A stretch of DNA of 64,000 bases from Anthoceros angustus (lineage: Eukaryota > Streptophyta > Anthocerotopsida > Anthocerotales > Anthocerotaceae), in the NCBI GenBank assembly GCA_010909165.1, contig MU008184.1, positions 682,001-746,000 on the forward strand, read 5' to 3'. Below are positions 9,539 through 23,238 of this stretch, in pieces. The notes below the pieces were generated by a model. It saw only the letters and a list, made by a program, of their open reading frames with translations. It was not told the DNA's origin and made no database searches. The stretch's first letter is position 1. Every line of letters starts with the position of its first letter. A program made the position numbers and the translations under genes.

Positions 9539-12500
9539 ATGACGCCCATGGACTCCGCCACCGCTACCTACACCCGCCGCTTCCCCGCAGCGCTGCTCCC
9601 GGCTACAGCTGCACGCGGCCAGCGCTCGGACTCGGACGCACCCGCGCCGCAACCGCAATTCCATGCCTACTCTATCAAGTTCACGCTCCTGGAGGCGGGA
9701 GGGGATCCGCTGCAGCAGCGCGAGGCTGCGGATTTCCTCCTGCTGGCGCCTGTGGCTCTGGACCAGGAGGTTAGCGCCATGCTGCTGCAGCTGCATCTGC
9801 CGCTCGGCGGCTCCGCGGAGGCCCGTGTGCAATTCTGTGGCGTCGTGGCTTTGTCCGATGACCAGGTCGGAATTGCTGGCGTCCGTTCCATGCGATTTCT
9901 GTTTTCCGTCTGCTTGAATGAAATTTGGTGTTGCCTTTGCCTGTTGAGATCGTTCTTTCTGGGTGGAGTGGAAATTTGGATCTGATCTCCAGCTGCTTGC
10001 CTCCTCTTCTTGCGCGCAGGAGAAGCGGACCAAGCGCTTCAATCTGTGGCTCTTCAATGTCATCCTTGGACGGCAGTCTGCGCCGGGAGACTATGAGGAC
10101 GGGCCGAAAGGCTACTTCGTCCTGCCGTTGAGTCCCGAGGCCGAGGGCGGAATCGACTGGTCTAGAGTGGATTGCGCCCTTTCCTCGGGTCTGGATTGCA
10201 GCAGGAAAGCGCAGCACTCTGCCGCCGGCGTGCACCAGTCGTGGGAGATTGATTGTTTGGAAGGGGACTCCGATGTGCCACCGGAGGCGGAGGGACAAGT
10301 GCGAATGTGGAGTGGAGATGCGGACAAGGACCTTCTGTTTGATGCCATGGTCACCTGTGCGCTCAACGGCATGGTATTTTACGTTGTTGAGATATCCGGC
10401 TCCAACGGGTGGAGTAGTGTGCCACAGAAGGCTTGCTCAGCTTGTGTAACCGTCGCTGAGCATTACTGTCACAGGTCCGTGCGCCTCTGCTTGCTCTTGT
10501 CTGGAATTACAGGTGGAATTGAGCAGCAGCTGCTTTCTGTTGGAATTTGCGCATTTAGCTTGCTGCGGGGTTTGAATGCCTGCGCTGCACTTCAGGTATC
10601 ACTACAATTTGAGGCATAAGGAGCAGCCTCTGCTTAGCTGCCGCAAGCTTTCATGCGCGGCCAGCTATCTACGTAGCCAAGGTCGATGCGCAGAGTTATT
10701 GCTTGGTAAGAAAGCGGCCTGGCTTGTGTTTCCTGATAGGTCGCGCTTTCCAGGACACGACGCGAGCGTCTGAACGGAGAGAATTTAGACTCTGTGTTGC
10801 CAATCGTGTGCGCAGGTGGGAACTTTTCGAAGCAGATGGAGATTGTGCAGCTACCTCCAGAAATCTGCGTTTTGCACGTAGGATTGAAGGCGAAGCTACT
10901 AAGGGGTGCAATGCGGCTGCCAACTGTGCTTTATAGCTTGGAGAAAGCACTACTGGCTGCAGAGCTGCGGGACCGTATTGGGATATCCATGTCTTCCTTC
11001 AAGGTTCAGATGCTTTTGCTTCACTGGGGACCTCCTTGATATTTTCGTACCTGCCTCAAAGGTTTGACTTCAGCTCGGATGCTTTTGCTTCAGGTGAAAA
11101 AGGGACTGGCTATGTTAGGTCATGCTTGAGAGGGACGCATGATGGTTCGCAGGCTCTGATCCTGCCGCAAAGTTCCGGGTGGCGAAATTTCTTGCAGTGA
11201 TTTGATTGCCGACTTGGTGTGGTGTTGCAGGTTCTACAGGCGCTGACACCAGAGTCGTGTCAGGGAGGTAAATCCTACGAGTCTCTTGAGCTACTTGGAG
11301 ACAGTGTCTTGAAAATTGCAGGGGCAACTTATCTCTACATACGTGACATGTCCATGGATTATGAAACTCTTGGAGATGAGATGTATGAGCTGGTCAAGAA
11401 CAAGACACTCTATCAGTTTGCTTTGGGACGGAACTTGCCAGAATATGTGTTTGCAGATATATTCACTCCACGGGGTTGGGTCGCACCAGGTCCCCTTCAT
11501 GCATCTGCCTCAGATGTCCAGTCATGTTTGACAGCAACTCAGCGGCTGTCCTACAAGACTTTAGCAGATCTTGTTGAGGCGTTAGTGGGAGCATACCTCC
11601 TCCACGGCGGTTTCAAGGCTGCTCTCCACGTCATGGCCTGGCTTCAGATACCCATTTTTTTCCCCCCAGCCAGAACTCTGGCTTTAGATGTCTGCTATTC
11701 AGGGACAATGAGTGGGATGCTTCTTTCACAGTTGACAGATGTTCAGAAGCTGCAAAGTAAACTGGGATATCGGTTCAAGAATCTTCACCTTTTGGCTGCT
11801 GCTCTGCACTACGTTCCTGCGGAACCTGCAAGTGTCTTCGTGTTCCAAAGACTGGAATTTTTAGGGGATGCTGTGCTTCATTTCCTCGTTACCCGGCATT
11901 TTGTGTCTGCTCATCCCGACTTAGAGCCGGGCAAGCTCAACGATCTAAAGCAGGCTACTGTCAACAGTGAAAACTATGCTTCTGTAGTGGTTCGCAACGG
12001 CTTGCACGTAAACCTGCAGCAAGTATCTCCAGTTCTTGAGGATGAAATACTGAAATATGTATTAGACTTCTGCCAGGAGAACGGTGCTAGCAGGTGGAGT
12101 TCTTTTGGTCTCTCAAGTCAGACTTCACCGAAGGTGAGTTTCGTCTCTGTCTTTTCCCTATTATGCATAGATCAAATAGCAGACTTTCACACCAAACCAA
12201 GTAGTGTCTACTGTGCGAGCTTCTTCTCTGACGATACTGAGCAGGTGGTAGGAGATATCCTTCAGACAATGGCAGCTGCAATATTCCTTGATTCTGGGTT
12301 TGATGCGGAGACCGTGTGGAAAGTAGGTGCCATCCTGGATCCGTTGAGTCCCTATGCACTGGCTTGTGTTGCTCACTTTTATATTCTGCATTCACTGTAG
12401 TTGAGTGAAGCTTGCTTATCAAATGTGTTCCTTAAAGGTGGTGGGAAAATTGTGCGCAGGTGCTTAGACCGTTCCTTGAGCCTTTGGTGACTCCCGATAC

Positions 12501-12868
12501 TGTCATCTTGCAACCAGTGAGGCAACTCGAAAAAATTTGTCACGAGCAGAACTTGAGGTTGGATATGGATTGCGTATGTCTGAGTGGAATGGTGATTGCG
12601 CGAGCAGTTATCAATGACGTGCCTTGTGGTATTTCGAAACATCAAGAAAAGCGAGTTGCCCGAAGATTAGCTGCTGCAAAGGTTCGCGATTGATTCTCAG
12701 CTGATTTCATCCACAGCAACGTAAATTGGCAGCGTACATTCTTCAAAGATGCTGCGAAATGTTTTGGCTGATAACGAAGTCTTCACTGTGCAGGCTTTAC
12801 TTCAACTAGGGACTGGATTTAAGCTGGCGAACACTAGGACAGCTTGTGAGTATCCAAAAGCTCCTTGA
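9539..12868 (+). CDS. Helicase-less Dicer-like ribonuclease (minimal DCL)
   Basis: Eight exons: 9539-9865, 10020-10474, 10596-10705, 10789-11003, 11231-12133, 12245-12322, 12460-12681, 12794-12868. All junctions are GT-AG; the total is 2385 nt, exactly 794 codons plus stop. Domains in order: a platform-like N-terminus (RFNLWLFNVILGR), a PAZ-type segment about residues 255-365 (YHYNLRHKEQPLL, EIVQLPPEICVLHVG), RNase IIIa from about 370 (E389, D393, D482, E485), RNase IIIb (E578, D582, D674) and a C-terminal dsRNA-binding-like part (PVRQLEKICHEQ to KRVARRLAAAK). The fourth acidic residue of RNase IIIb is Gln at 677 (GDILQTMAA). The usual DExD/H helicase and most of DUF283 are missing. This layout resembles MINIMAL DICER-LIKE of Physcomitrium, reported to be needed for heterochromatic siRNAs. 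The start could also be Met 4 (9548). Exon 4's acceptor was chosen by phase. Confidence 0.85.
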
Positions 12869-13777
12869 TGGGGTCGTTTTCCAGATTCTCCCCCGCCCTC
12901 TGTACTAACTTTCTGGTTGTCTCTGGTCTGTCTAGGTACCACGGCCCTACAGCCTCTGCATTCCATAATCCATGCCTGTTCCAGGTCAGAGCATTTGGTG
13001 ACATGAGTTGTTGGGCAGTTCGTCGGTGGATTGGGTGCCAAGCATCCCGTAAGCCTCCCGATGTCCTTTGCCGCCAGCAACGAGCTGTCCGAATACCTCC
13101 GAGTTATGAAACTGAGTTGGCAGCGGTTCGAATGTCCTAAGAAAAATGCAGCGGAGCCCCCCAGGCCGCCTCGGGAAAGGTGATATTCGGTTACAAGTCT
13201 CCCTACCGGTTGCTGTCATTTGTCCGTTACCTCATTCTCGGTTGCTCCGACATTTGCAGTGGCGTAAAGCAGTTTGTTGCTGCTGTCAGCGTACAACTTC
13301 TGGCGCGGTGATGCTCAGTTGCGCAAACAACAAAGGGAATGGATCATGCGAATTTGCTCTTTATGGGAGGGCTTGACGAGGGTTTCTGTGTCTTGGGAAC
13401 TGAACTCTGTCCGTGTCCCCCTGTCCCAGCGATCCATGGAAGTACATCTTGTCGAACATCACTTTCATCGTGTGACTTACTACATTTCTGGGCATGACCA
13501 TGGTGTATGTGGTGGTCTTGAGTTGTTGCCCTGAGAGACTGGAGATCAATTCACATGCCAGTACTTCCCGCCTCGTACGGGCTCTTGCATGAGACACCTC
13601 ACTTCTCTCAGTGAGAGCCATAACTCGTCTTGGAATTTGGAAGTGCACAGCATCTTCAGGGTCCAGGAGGAAAAGTACAAATGCAGGGGTACATTTAGTG
13701 AAATTGTAGTTTGCAACCGCAGCATTGCGAATGGGGACATACATGTAGTCTTTTGCACCTACCAACCAAGAAAGGAA
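12869..13777. other. Convergent 3' regions
   Basis: The Dicer gene (+) and dephospho-CoA kinase (-) end tail to tail here. The stretch should hold both 3' UTRs. An open frame at 13361-13765 on the minus strand directly follows the kinase stop but has no motif or start context, so I do not call it a gene. Confidence 0.5.
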
Positions 13778-16162
<2,385 letters not shown>

Positions 16163-17489
16163 CAAGTGGACATGAGCGTAGATTAATCGCATTACCAAGT
16201 GGGCCAAGAGATCCACATGAGCTGATAGGGCGACCCTCACCTCCATCAGCCTCCTCAGCTTTGTAAATCAGGTCCACATTATTTTCACTCTGTTGATCGT
16301 GTATTGGACACTGTCCAGCCAATTGGCGAAGCCCAGTGTATGTCCAATCCTCCATAGGCACGGGGTGGCAGCACCTTCCACCACCCTCCGTCAATGGTAT
16401 GTGATACTCCAACTAGCTGTTACTCGGGTAGCTCTGCGATCAATGCCCATGCCATTGATGTGGGCACAGACGACATGTGATGAAAAGCGAGTTAGCGTGA
16501 CAGACCTGAAGCACCCGCCAGGTGCGTCCTGTGATCTCACTCAACCCTGCCTGTGTTCACATGTTCAGATATGGGTTTTTAGTCTCTGAACTAGCTTGGC
16601 CGTCACAAGGCAGCCTCAGGCCCTTACGGCAGCCACGAGGGAGCGGAGGTGAGTGTGGGGTCGGTGGGGTCGGTGGGGTCAGCAGGCATATCTTGGCAAG
16701 CCAGTGAAAAGGCAGTGGGCCACCAGCTGCAGTTGTTTGCATAGACAGCATGTACATGCAAAGGTAAAGTAGGATCCCGATTCAGGACCCGATTTCTGCT
16801 GCAACTAGGGACAGGCAGCACGCAATTGGCGACGACCACTGCGCCGAGTGGGCACCTCGTATATATTGGAGACTGCCGATCCCTGCTGCATATTGCAATC
16901 AACAACTCTCGCCCTTCGGAAGGGGTAACCGTTACCTCTCAAATGTTCTTAGTTCTCGTATCCTGCCAGCCGCCCAAATGGCTGCAGCTATAGAGGCATT
17001 CGGTAGCGGCGCACCCTCCACAATTCCCGGCATGGAATAGGTGAGGCAGCGTATTGGCTACTCATCAACAAGGTGACACACTGCAGTGGCAGTGCCGGCA
17101 GACGCGTGGGACATTTAGCAACAACGTAGGAACGCGGTATGATTTGCTACAATTTGCCTGGCCACCCACTTACGTTCAGCCACCTTGTTCAACAAATTTA
17201 GAAGTTGCAGCTAACTAGGAGTCGCACTATGAGGAATAGTGTGGAAAGTGTATGAAACGGCCCAAGTTGTAAATCACCTCACCGACATGAGGCCTTGCAT
17301 GGAAACTATTGGCCTGCCGGCTTTAGGCCTGGGGGAGCACGGTCTAGGTCTGCCGGTCTTTATTACTGCTGTTGTACTGGTCACAGAAAAGTAAATCGCG
17401 GAACGGAACGGCCGCGTCTCCGCGTGTACCGCGAGGCTCCAAATATATGTGTATGCCGGCGCGTCTATTCCGGTATCCGCCATCACGGG

Positions 17490-17517
17490 CAGCAGAAGCA
17501 GCAGCAGCAGCAGCAGC
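17490..17517 (+). repeat. CAG/AGC microsatellite
   Basis: About nine CAG triplets with one AAG interruption. Confidence 0.85.
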
Positions 17518-18723
17518 TACCTACATATACGGTAGGAGTACATACATAGGCAAACAGTAGCAACTGTCTTGTGCATGTGCAGTGGTGCAGGTGATGAGCC
17601 TCTTGGCTCCACCCGTTTGTCTCATATCGCTGTTGTGTAGCTGGACCTCGCAAATGCTTCCAATCATTCCGTTGTATGCAGGGCAGCAGGCAGGAGCGAG
17701 TCCACCATAGCGTGACAGAGAAGGAAGGATGAGACATCGGCCACGGTGGTGGCAGGAAAAGTCCCGTTCAGCGTTTCCGTTTGATAACTGCATTTATGGA
17801 TTTGTGCAAGGATCAATTGCTGGGAGGGGATTGGGGAGTGCAGCTTCCAACTTCCAGCGTACAAGTATACGCGGGCAGACTGCCACCGGCGCAGGGCTAG
17901 TTGTCATGATTGACGATGGCGAGAAAGGGTAGGCGGTAGGCACAAGAGGACAGAGCGCGGGAATCGGGATGGGCCGGGCCGGTCGTTTTTTAGATGGCCA
18001 GGGAGCTGACTTCAGTTTGGCCAGCCGCATCTCCACCGCTTTCTTTGCCGGATCTCTTTCAGTCTTTTTTAAGCGAGCTTCGTCGCCTCGTAACACAAGT
18101 CTAATCCGCCCTCTCCCGTCACTTCTTCACACTCCGTTCTGGGGCCGGGCTCGAGCAACCAGCGGACGGATCGACGATTCTGCTCGCCTCTCTACCTACA
18201 CTGTTACACCGTTAGTGTTGCCCAAAGTCCTGGGGTATGGCAACATTAGTCTCGTCCGTTGTCACTGTGAAACCGGTCGGGTTTGCGCCTGGCTTGTGGT
18301 CCCTCTAGTCCTTGTTGCGCTTTTCAGCGCTTGTGTGATGTTCGATTCCTTGCTGCACTGAACAGTGCCCTCTCGACTTGGTCCAGATGCTGTGAAGGGA
18401 TTCATCTCCAGCCACTCATGTGCCGTGGCTCATGGTGAATCGCTTCCTTAAGCTTGTCTCCCCAGGATGATGGGTGAAGGTGGCTGTGCTGGCGGTCAAG
18501 CCCGTTGAACGCCTTAATCCTGCAGTCCGTGTTGTCCTACACCTGAATTGTGCATCGCATCCTCGAGGTACGAGGTACAGTGGCAGCCAATCTAGTCAAT
18601 CCAACTAGTGTGGTCAAGTTTTTCACCCTGAAAGCCACTCGTCTGTTCCCTTTGCGCTTGGGGATGCGTTTGATGCACTTGTATGATGCACCAGTGCTCA
18701 AACACAAAGCGCTTGAGCGTCTG

Positions 18724-18800
18724 GAGCCTGGGAGCCTGGGAGCCTGGGAGCCTGGGAGCCTGGGAGCCGGCAGGGAGCCTGGGAGCCGGCAGGGGGCCTG
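18724..18800 (+). repeat. Tandem 8-bp array (GAGCCTGG)
   Basis: Five or more uninterrupted GAGCCTGG units are followed by a longer variant unit containing GAGCCGGCAGG, present twice. It looks like simple slippage-driven expansion. Confidence 0.85.
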
Positions 18801-19796
18801 GGCCCGCATTGTCAGTCAGATTCTGATAGTCGCCGTGAATGATAAAAAAGCTGATCTCCTGTGGTTTGGTGCGCATGAGTGAATCTCACTTCCCCTTCCT
18901 TTTCCGCACAATCGTGTCGCCACCCAACTCCCCATCCATGTCGTCCGGTGTGATGTCCGGCCGCGGTGTGTGCACCTGAATTTGTCCATCGCTAACCTGT
19001 TTTCCTTTTCCCCCACCAGCTCAGGGCTCTCGTTACCAGCTTCTCGGCTCCTTCTGCTGAGTTCTCCTTCCTACCCAGGAAAATTCTCCTCTCTTCCACC
19101 GACTACAACCTTGCTCTCTGAGAGGCGATTGTGTTCCTCGCGTGTTGGGTAAGCTACCGCTTGTCTTGAGTATCCGGGAGCCTAATTATGGTATTTGCAG
19201 GTCCAGCTCGCTCAACAGGCCGCCGTACTAGTGCTGCAGAGGCTCTCCCTCGACTTCAACTATGCGTCATCTGCGAACGCGTCGATACCAGACGGTCGTG
19301 AGGACAGATCGTGGCGTATATCCCGAATCGTGGCTTGTGCGAGAGCAGGTAAGACAAGCTTAAGGCTGCGGAATGCTTTTGTTGTGAATTCCTCTAAGGT
19401 GTGCAGGTCTAGAGCTTATTTATGCTAGTTTGCTTGAAACGCACTTTGAGGCTGCAAGCAAGATTCGTGGTATTCATGTCCCAGCTGTGTGTCAAAGTTG
19501 TGAACTATTACTTCCCAATTCATCGGCGACAGCTCGGAGTGATTGCGGTGGTCAATACCTTTGGTCACAGAATTCAACCCACCTGAAGCTTTGCTACAAA
19601 CTTCTACCTGGTCTGAAGACTATATAGGTCTTCAACCTTTTAATTGTCTTTGTTTTTGGGCTGTCCGCTGTACATGTTTTCATGTTGAATATCCCTGGCA
19701 TGTATGCAGGTAACTCACTCTCGTACGTGGTTAGCGGGGGATGCAAATGAACGTGGATATGTTGAAAATTCGAAGCTTGCTGCTGGATCGAGGATC

Positions 19797-19860
19797 GATC
19801 CACAAGTGTGTCGCCCAGCCAGTTTTCATCAAAACTGGCTGGGCGACACACTTGTGGATC
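19797..19860. repeat. Perfect 30-bp hairpin, 4-nt loop
   Basis: The 30 bases from 19797 (GATCCACAAGTGTGTCGCCC...) are exactly reverse-complemented at 19831-19860, with the loop CATC between. It ends 80 bases before the first miR156 sequence and would be in the same transcript if the pri-miRNA model holds. It is far more perfect than normal plant miRNA precursors and its loop is too small for typical Dicer processing. Confidence 0.95.
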
Positions 19861-19922
19861 TCATGTCCAGATCATGTTGGCAGATTGTTCTGCACGACTT
19901 CAGGTCGTGATATCCTTTCGGT

Positions 19923-20027
19923 CCGAAACCAACCGTCAAGTGACAGAAGAGAGTGAGCACATTTTGCTTTGTGCAGAGGCTGCATCCAGTGATGCGTGCT
20001 CACTCTCTTCTGCCACTCTGTTTCGGG
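19923..20027 (+). ncRNA. MIR156: MIR156 precursor hairpin 1
   Basis: The 5' arm has TGACAGAAGAGAGTGAGCAC at 19941-19960, identical to the conserved 20-nt miR156. The 3' arm at 19996-20015 (GTGCTCACTCTCTTCTGCCA) pairs with it, with one G-C to C mismatch-type bulge near the end. Lower-stem pairing extends to CCGAAAC (19923) and GTTTCGG (ending 20027). miR156 represses SPL/SBP-box transcription factor mRNAs and controls phase change in plants. A second hairpin follows 65 bp later, so the two may be one transcript. Confidence 0.95.
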
Positions 20028-20091
20028 TGTTTCTCGGATTGAAAGAGAATCCGTCTCGAGGGCTTGCTCTGTTTTGAGGATGAGTAGTTAG

Positions 20092-20170
20092 TGACAGAAG
20101 AGAGTGAGCACATTTGGTTACGTCCATGAAGGCATGCATGTAAACATGCGTGCTCACTCTCTTTCGTCTC
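20092..20170 (+). ncRNA. MIR156: MIR156 precursor hairpin 2
   Basis: The same 20-nt miR156 lies at 20092-20111 on the 5' arm. The 3' arm at 20150-20168 starts GTGCTCACTCTCTT and then diverges (TCGTC in place of CTGTC), giving a looser base of the stem. The loop contains ACGTCCATGAAGGCATGCATG. The mature sequence is intact, so it should yield the same product as hairpin 1. Confidence 0.92.
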
Positions 20171-23070
20171 TCTTCCTAGTCTTCATGAGAAAGCTATTCA
20201 ACTTCACTCACTGCCGATGGTAAGATTTGAAGTACGGTGACCCTTGAATCTCTTCAACTTTCCCTTTTTCGAGCATGTGCTTTCTGTTCGGTTAAGTTTG
20301 GTTCACGATCACCTCCTTAATCGGTTGTTCTGGGTGCAAATGTCATGAGTGCAGTGAGGAGTTTGCGATTCATGGATCTCATGGACAGAGGGATTTCAGG
20401 TTTTAGACATCAGTTATGTTATAACTTTTTATTGCCATTGTACAGCTTGCAAGCGTATGCAGTCGTGCAATGTTGAAGATCTTTCAAGTCCTCCAATCAC
20501 CTCCAAGTCTTACAAGTCCTCATGGTCAGTAGCAAGATATCGACAGTCGGATCCAGACTTAATTGGGAGCTGGGATCCGTTCATGCAACTAATAGTATTG
20601 AGGCTTCAAGATGGCTGGAAACTTTTAGTTCTTGATTGCTGGAAAGGTGTCTTCTTTGTATATTTCTGGAAAAGTCTCTTACAAGTCCTCAGTAGAAAGA
20701 TATCTAGACCTGCAGATCTAGAAGCTCTGGTTTCTCGCTCTTTCAAGAGAACGATTCAATCAAGGTACACTGCGTTTGACAACTGTTTTCGTGTTAGAGG
20801 CAACTGCTGGCTGGTTCTGTGAGTTCCGTGAGATGTTGCTCCCGATCGGGTGAGTTTGGAATGGAAAGCTTCTAAACAACATAGAGCCACAAGTGTAATT
20901 GTGCAGATGTGGCTTGAGCAAGTTGTGAGCATATCTGCTCAGATTCCTGCCAAGTACAACTGCTCAAGAATCGATCTGTTGTACATCCAAATTCAACCAC
21001 TTGAGTCAGCAGTGGTGTGCAACTGAATTGCGCACATTTGGAACGTGAAATATCACAATTGCATGCACACGTACGTCAACAGTCGTATAACGCTATGTGG
21101 CTACTCTGTAGAAACATTCTGGCCAGTGCGGCACTCCCGACTAAAAGGTTGGTGCGCATGCCACTGTACAACAGAAGAAGTACTAGTCCAACTGAAAGTG
21201 GCAACAGTTTCCAGTTCAAGAAAGCTGTTTGCCGTCTGTTATGACGTCGCATACGCCCGGATTGAGTTGGTGCACAGGGTTAGTGTGCTACAACCCTATT
21301 TACAGCCTTACCGTGTCTCTTGGCATAAAAAGCTGTGGACCTTCACCACGTGAAGGACAACGCCTTCTGATTCTCAAGAAACATCCAGCTAGCTGCACCT
21401 AACCACAAACATCCTGCTCCAGGGCTTTCAATGTTTCTCTTCACTACTTCTGCAAGCAACAATTCCTTTCAACTCTGTGGCAAGGATCTATCTATGTATA
21501 CTGTAGTTGTCAAAAGAGCACGAGCTCACAACTGGGCTCTGCACTAGTCTACATACTCGCAAAATTATCCCCTGGAGATACCCTTGACTTTGGCACCATT
21601 GTGGGTTGCCGAAGTCAAGAGTGTTCCCATGGCCAGTACCAGCAGTTCCTGGCCGGCTGGATAGTAGACAGATAGGAGGTGACCGAGGTCGTCAAAACAG
21701 TAGCAGAATGTCCGTAGCTTCATCATAGAAAGTACCTCCAACGGGCCACACTCACGTCACAAAGCACATGTAGTAGTAAGACCCGCTCTCACCGACTGTA
21801 CATAGCCGCTCACACAGTGGAACCAGAAGAGAGAACATTCTTGCCACATGATGGCCCTACCTGCCAAAGAAAAGAACTCTGTAACCAGTCAGCAACCGTA
21901 CTATCTCCTCCACAAAGCTTGAGATCATGCGTTCAAAAAGGCTCCTCCCTGATCTTATAATGCGCAAAGCTGGGATCATGACAAGAGGAAGCGGTCAAAA
22001 TTGTCATACCCACCGGCTGAGGGCCACACATTACTCAAGGTGCAAAGACACGAGCCCACATACGTGCACAATGGCAACACGTCTAGATTGACAATATCAC
22101 ACAGTTATATTAATAAAATGGTGGACAAAAGTAAACAACCATATATGCCACGACAAGATGAAGAATATTCTGGTAGACCCCGTTGACACTGTGGGGAGTG
22201 GCTGGGCAGCTCAATCTGTCGCCTCGCAAGATGCGCTCCTGTGCTGCAGGTGGCGCGCCCTACATATGTATACAGGGCCCCGGGGCCCGGCCCGGCGCGA
22301 TTCTTGACATGGTTCAACTCCTGGTCGCGGACGATTAATCGGCCACGCATTGCTCGCCAGAGCAAGAAATTTTCCAGGACGAAGTTTTCCATGAATTTCC
22401 AGCTCATAGACGCTAACCCAATTCGGCAATAGCCGATGGCCACAGCTGAAATAAGTGACTTCACACGTGTGCGCATGCGTGGATCAACACTGCACCCGGA
22501 TACTCTCTCATGGAGGAAAAATATGGCAACACGAAAATTGTAATTGATGGCTCCGCAAGGTCCCGTGACCTTGGGCAATGCAAAGCTTGCGACGCGGCAG
22601 AGCAGCGACAGGAATCAATCTTGATCCTACGTACCTCGTAACGTCTCGGCGCCGGCTGGACGGATCGGCGATGAACGTGACCGTACACTCGTGAACGAAA
22701 CGGAATTGGCAAGACTGCTGCTGCTCGGCTGCTGAGAACGATCCAGGGCTGCATCTTGGACGCTTTCAAGAAGCAGCACCCGAGGGTAAAGACCTGACCG
22801 CGAAATGACGATCCTCCGTGATGCAGTCTTGGAAAAATCAGTCCATCTGCAGGCTGCCAGCTGAGGACGTGTGGCGCGTGAAGTAGTCACGAGTTGGCGT
22901 CGTGTCGATATGTGCCTGCGGAGGTCACGATCCAGCAGCCCGGGCCTGCGGTACTACCGGTTAGCGAATTTAAAAAGCATGGGGATCCAGAAATGGGATG
23001 GAGATGGAGAAGGTGGGGAAGAATTGGGTTGGAAAAAGAGAAGAGCAGGAGAGGAGAGAGCTGAGGGCAC
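20171..23070. other. Intergenic stretch, no gene seen
   Basis: It may contain the 3' part of the pri-miR156 transcript. A TCTTACAAGTCCTCA phrase followed by AAGATATC recurs at about 20509 and 20679. A GC-rich patch with GGGCCCCGGGGCCCGG lies near 22280. No coding gene or RNA fold was recognised. Confidence 0.4.
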
Positions 23071-23077
23071 AGGGTCC

Positions 23078-23154
23078 TGACAGAAGAGAGTAAGCACGCA
23101 TAGCTACATGCAACCTCGTTGCGAGGAGCCAAATGTGCTCACTCTCTTCTGTCA
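23078..23154 (-). ncRNA. MIR156: MIR156 precursor hairpin 3 (inverted)
   Basis: Read on the minus strand, the 5' arm (23154-23135) is TGACAGAAGAGAGTGAGCAC, identical to miR156, and the 3' arm (23098-23078) pairs almost perfectly. On the plus strand the 5' arm would instead be a variant with A in place of G (GAGAGTAAGCAC). Minus is favoured because the sequence after the miRNA (ACATTTGG) and before the star (ATGCGTGCT) matches hairpin 2 in that orientation. It is thus an inverted copy of hairpin 2, 3 kb away, needing its own promoter on the right. Confidence 0.93.
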
Positions 23155-23182
23155 CAACTCTGCCCCGGGAGAGCTGGCCATG

Positions 23183-23238
23183 GCAGTGGGAGGAGGAGGA
23201 GGCGGAGGTGGAGGCGGAGGCGGGGGCGGGGGCGTAGA
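23183..23238 (+). repeat. G-rich GGA/GGC array, quadruplex-prone
   Basis: GGAGGAGGAGGCGGAGGTGG-type repeats pass into GGGGGCGGGGGCG. Multiple G runs with short spacers could form a G-quadruplex on the plus strand. It lies just upstream, in transcript sense, of the minus-strand MIR156 hairpin. Confidence 0.8.

Larger units (their letters stand above)
16163..18900. other. Intergenic stretch with short repeats
   Basis: No coding sequence was recognised. It holds a CAG microsatellite near 17.5 kb, a GAGCCTGG array near 18.7 kb and a GGGGTCGGT repeat near 16.65 kb. The right part may be the promoter of the miR156 transcript. Confidence 0.5.
18980..20180 (+). ncRNA. Candidate spliced primary transcript of the miR156 pair
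   Basis: Upstream of the two plus-strand hairpins are splice-like junctions on the same strand: donor GGTAAG at 19149, acceptor TTTGCAG ending 19200, donor CAGGTAAG at 19349, acceptor GTGCAG ending 19406 and acceptor TATGCAG near 19709. The enclosed exon-like segments have no convincing protein. Plant MIR genes are often spliced RNA polymerase II transcripts, so this is a plausible pri-miRNA. Both ends are guesses and the exons could belong to something else. Confidence 0.35.

Noticed and set aside
13361-13765. Open frame of about 134 residues on the minus strand after COAE
   Set aside because: It directly follows the kinase stop codon, overlaps the expected 3' UTR and shows no motif or splice link.
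19797-19860. Calling the perfect hairpin a new microRNA
   Set aside because: A 4-nt loop and 30 perfect pairs do not fit plant miRNA precursor criteria, and there is no star-duplex evidence in sequence alone.
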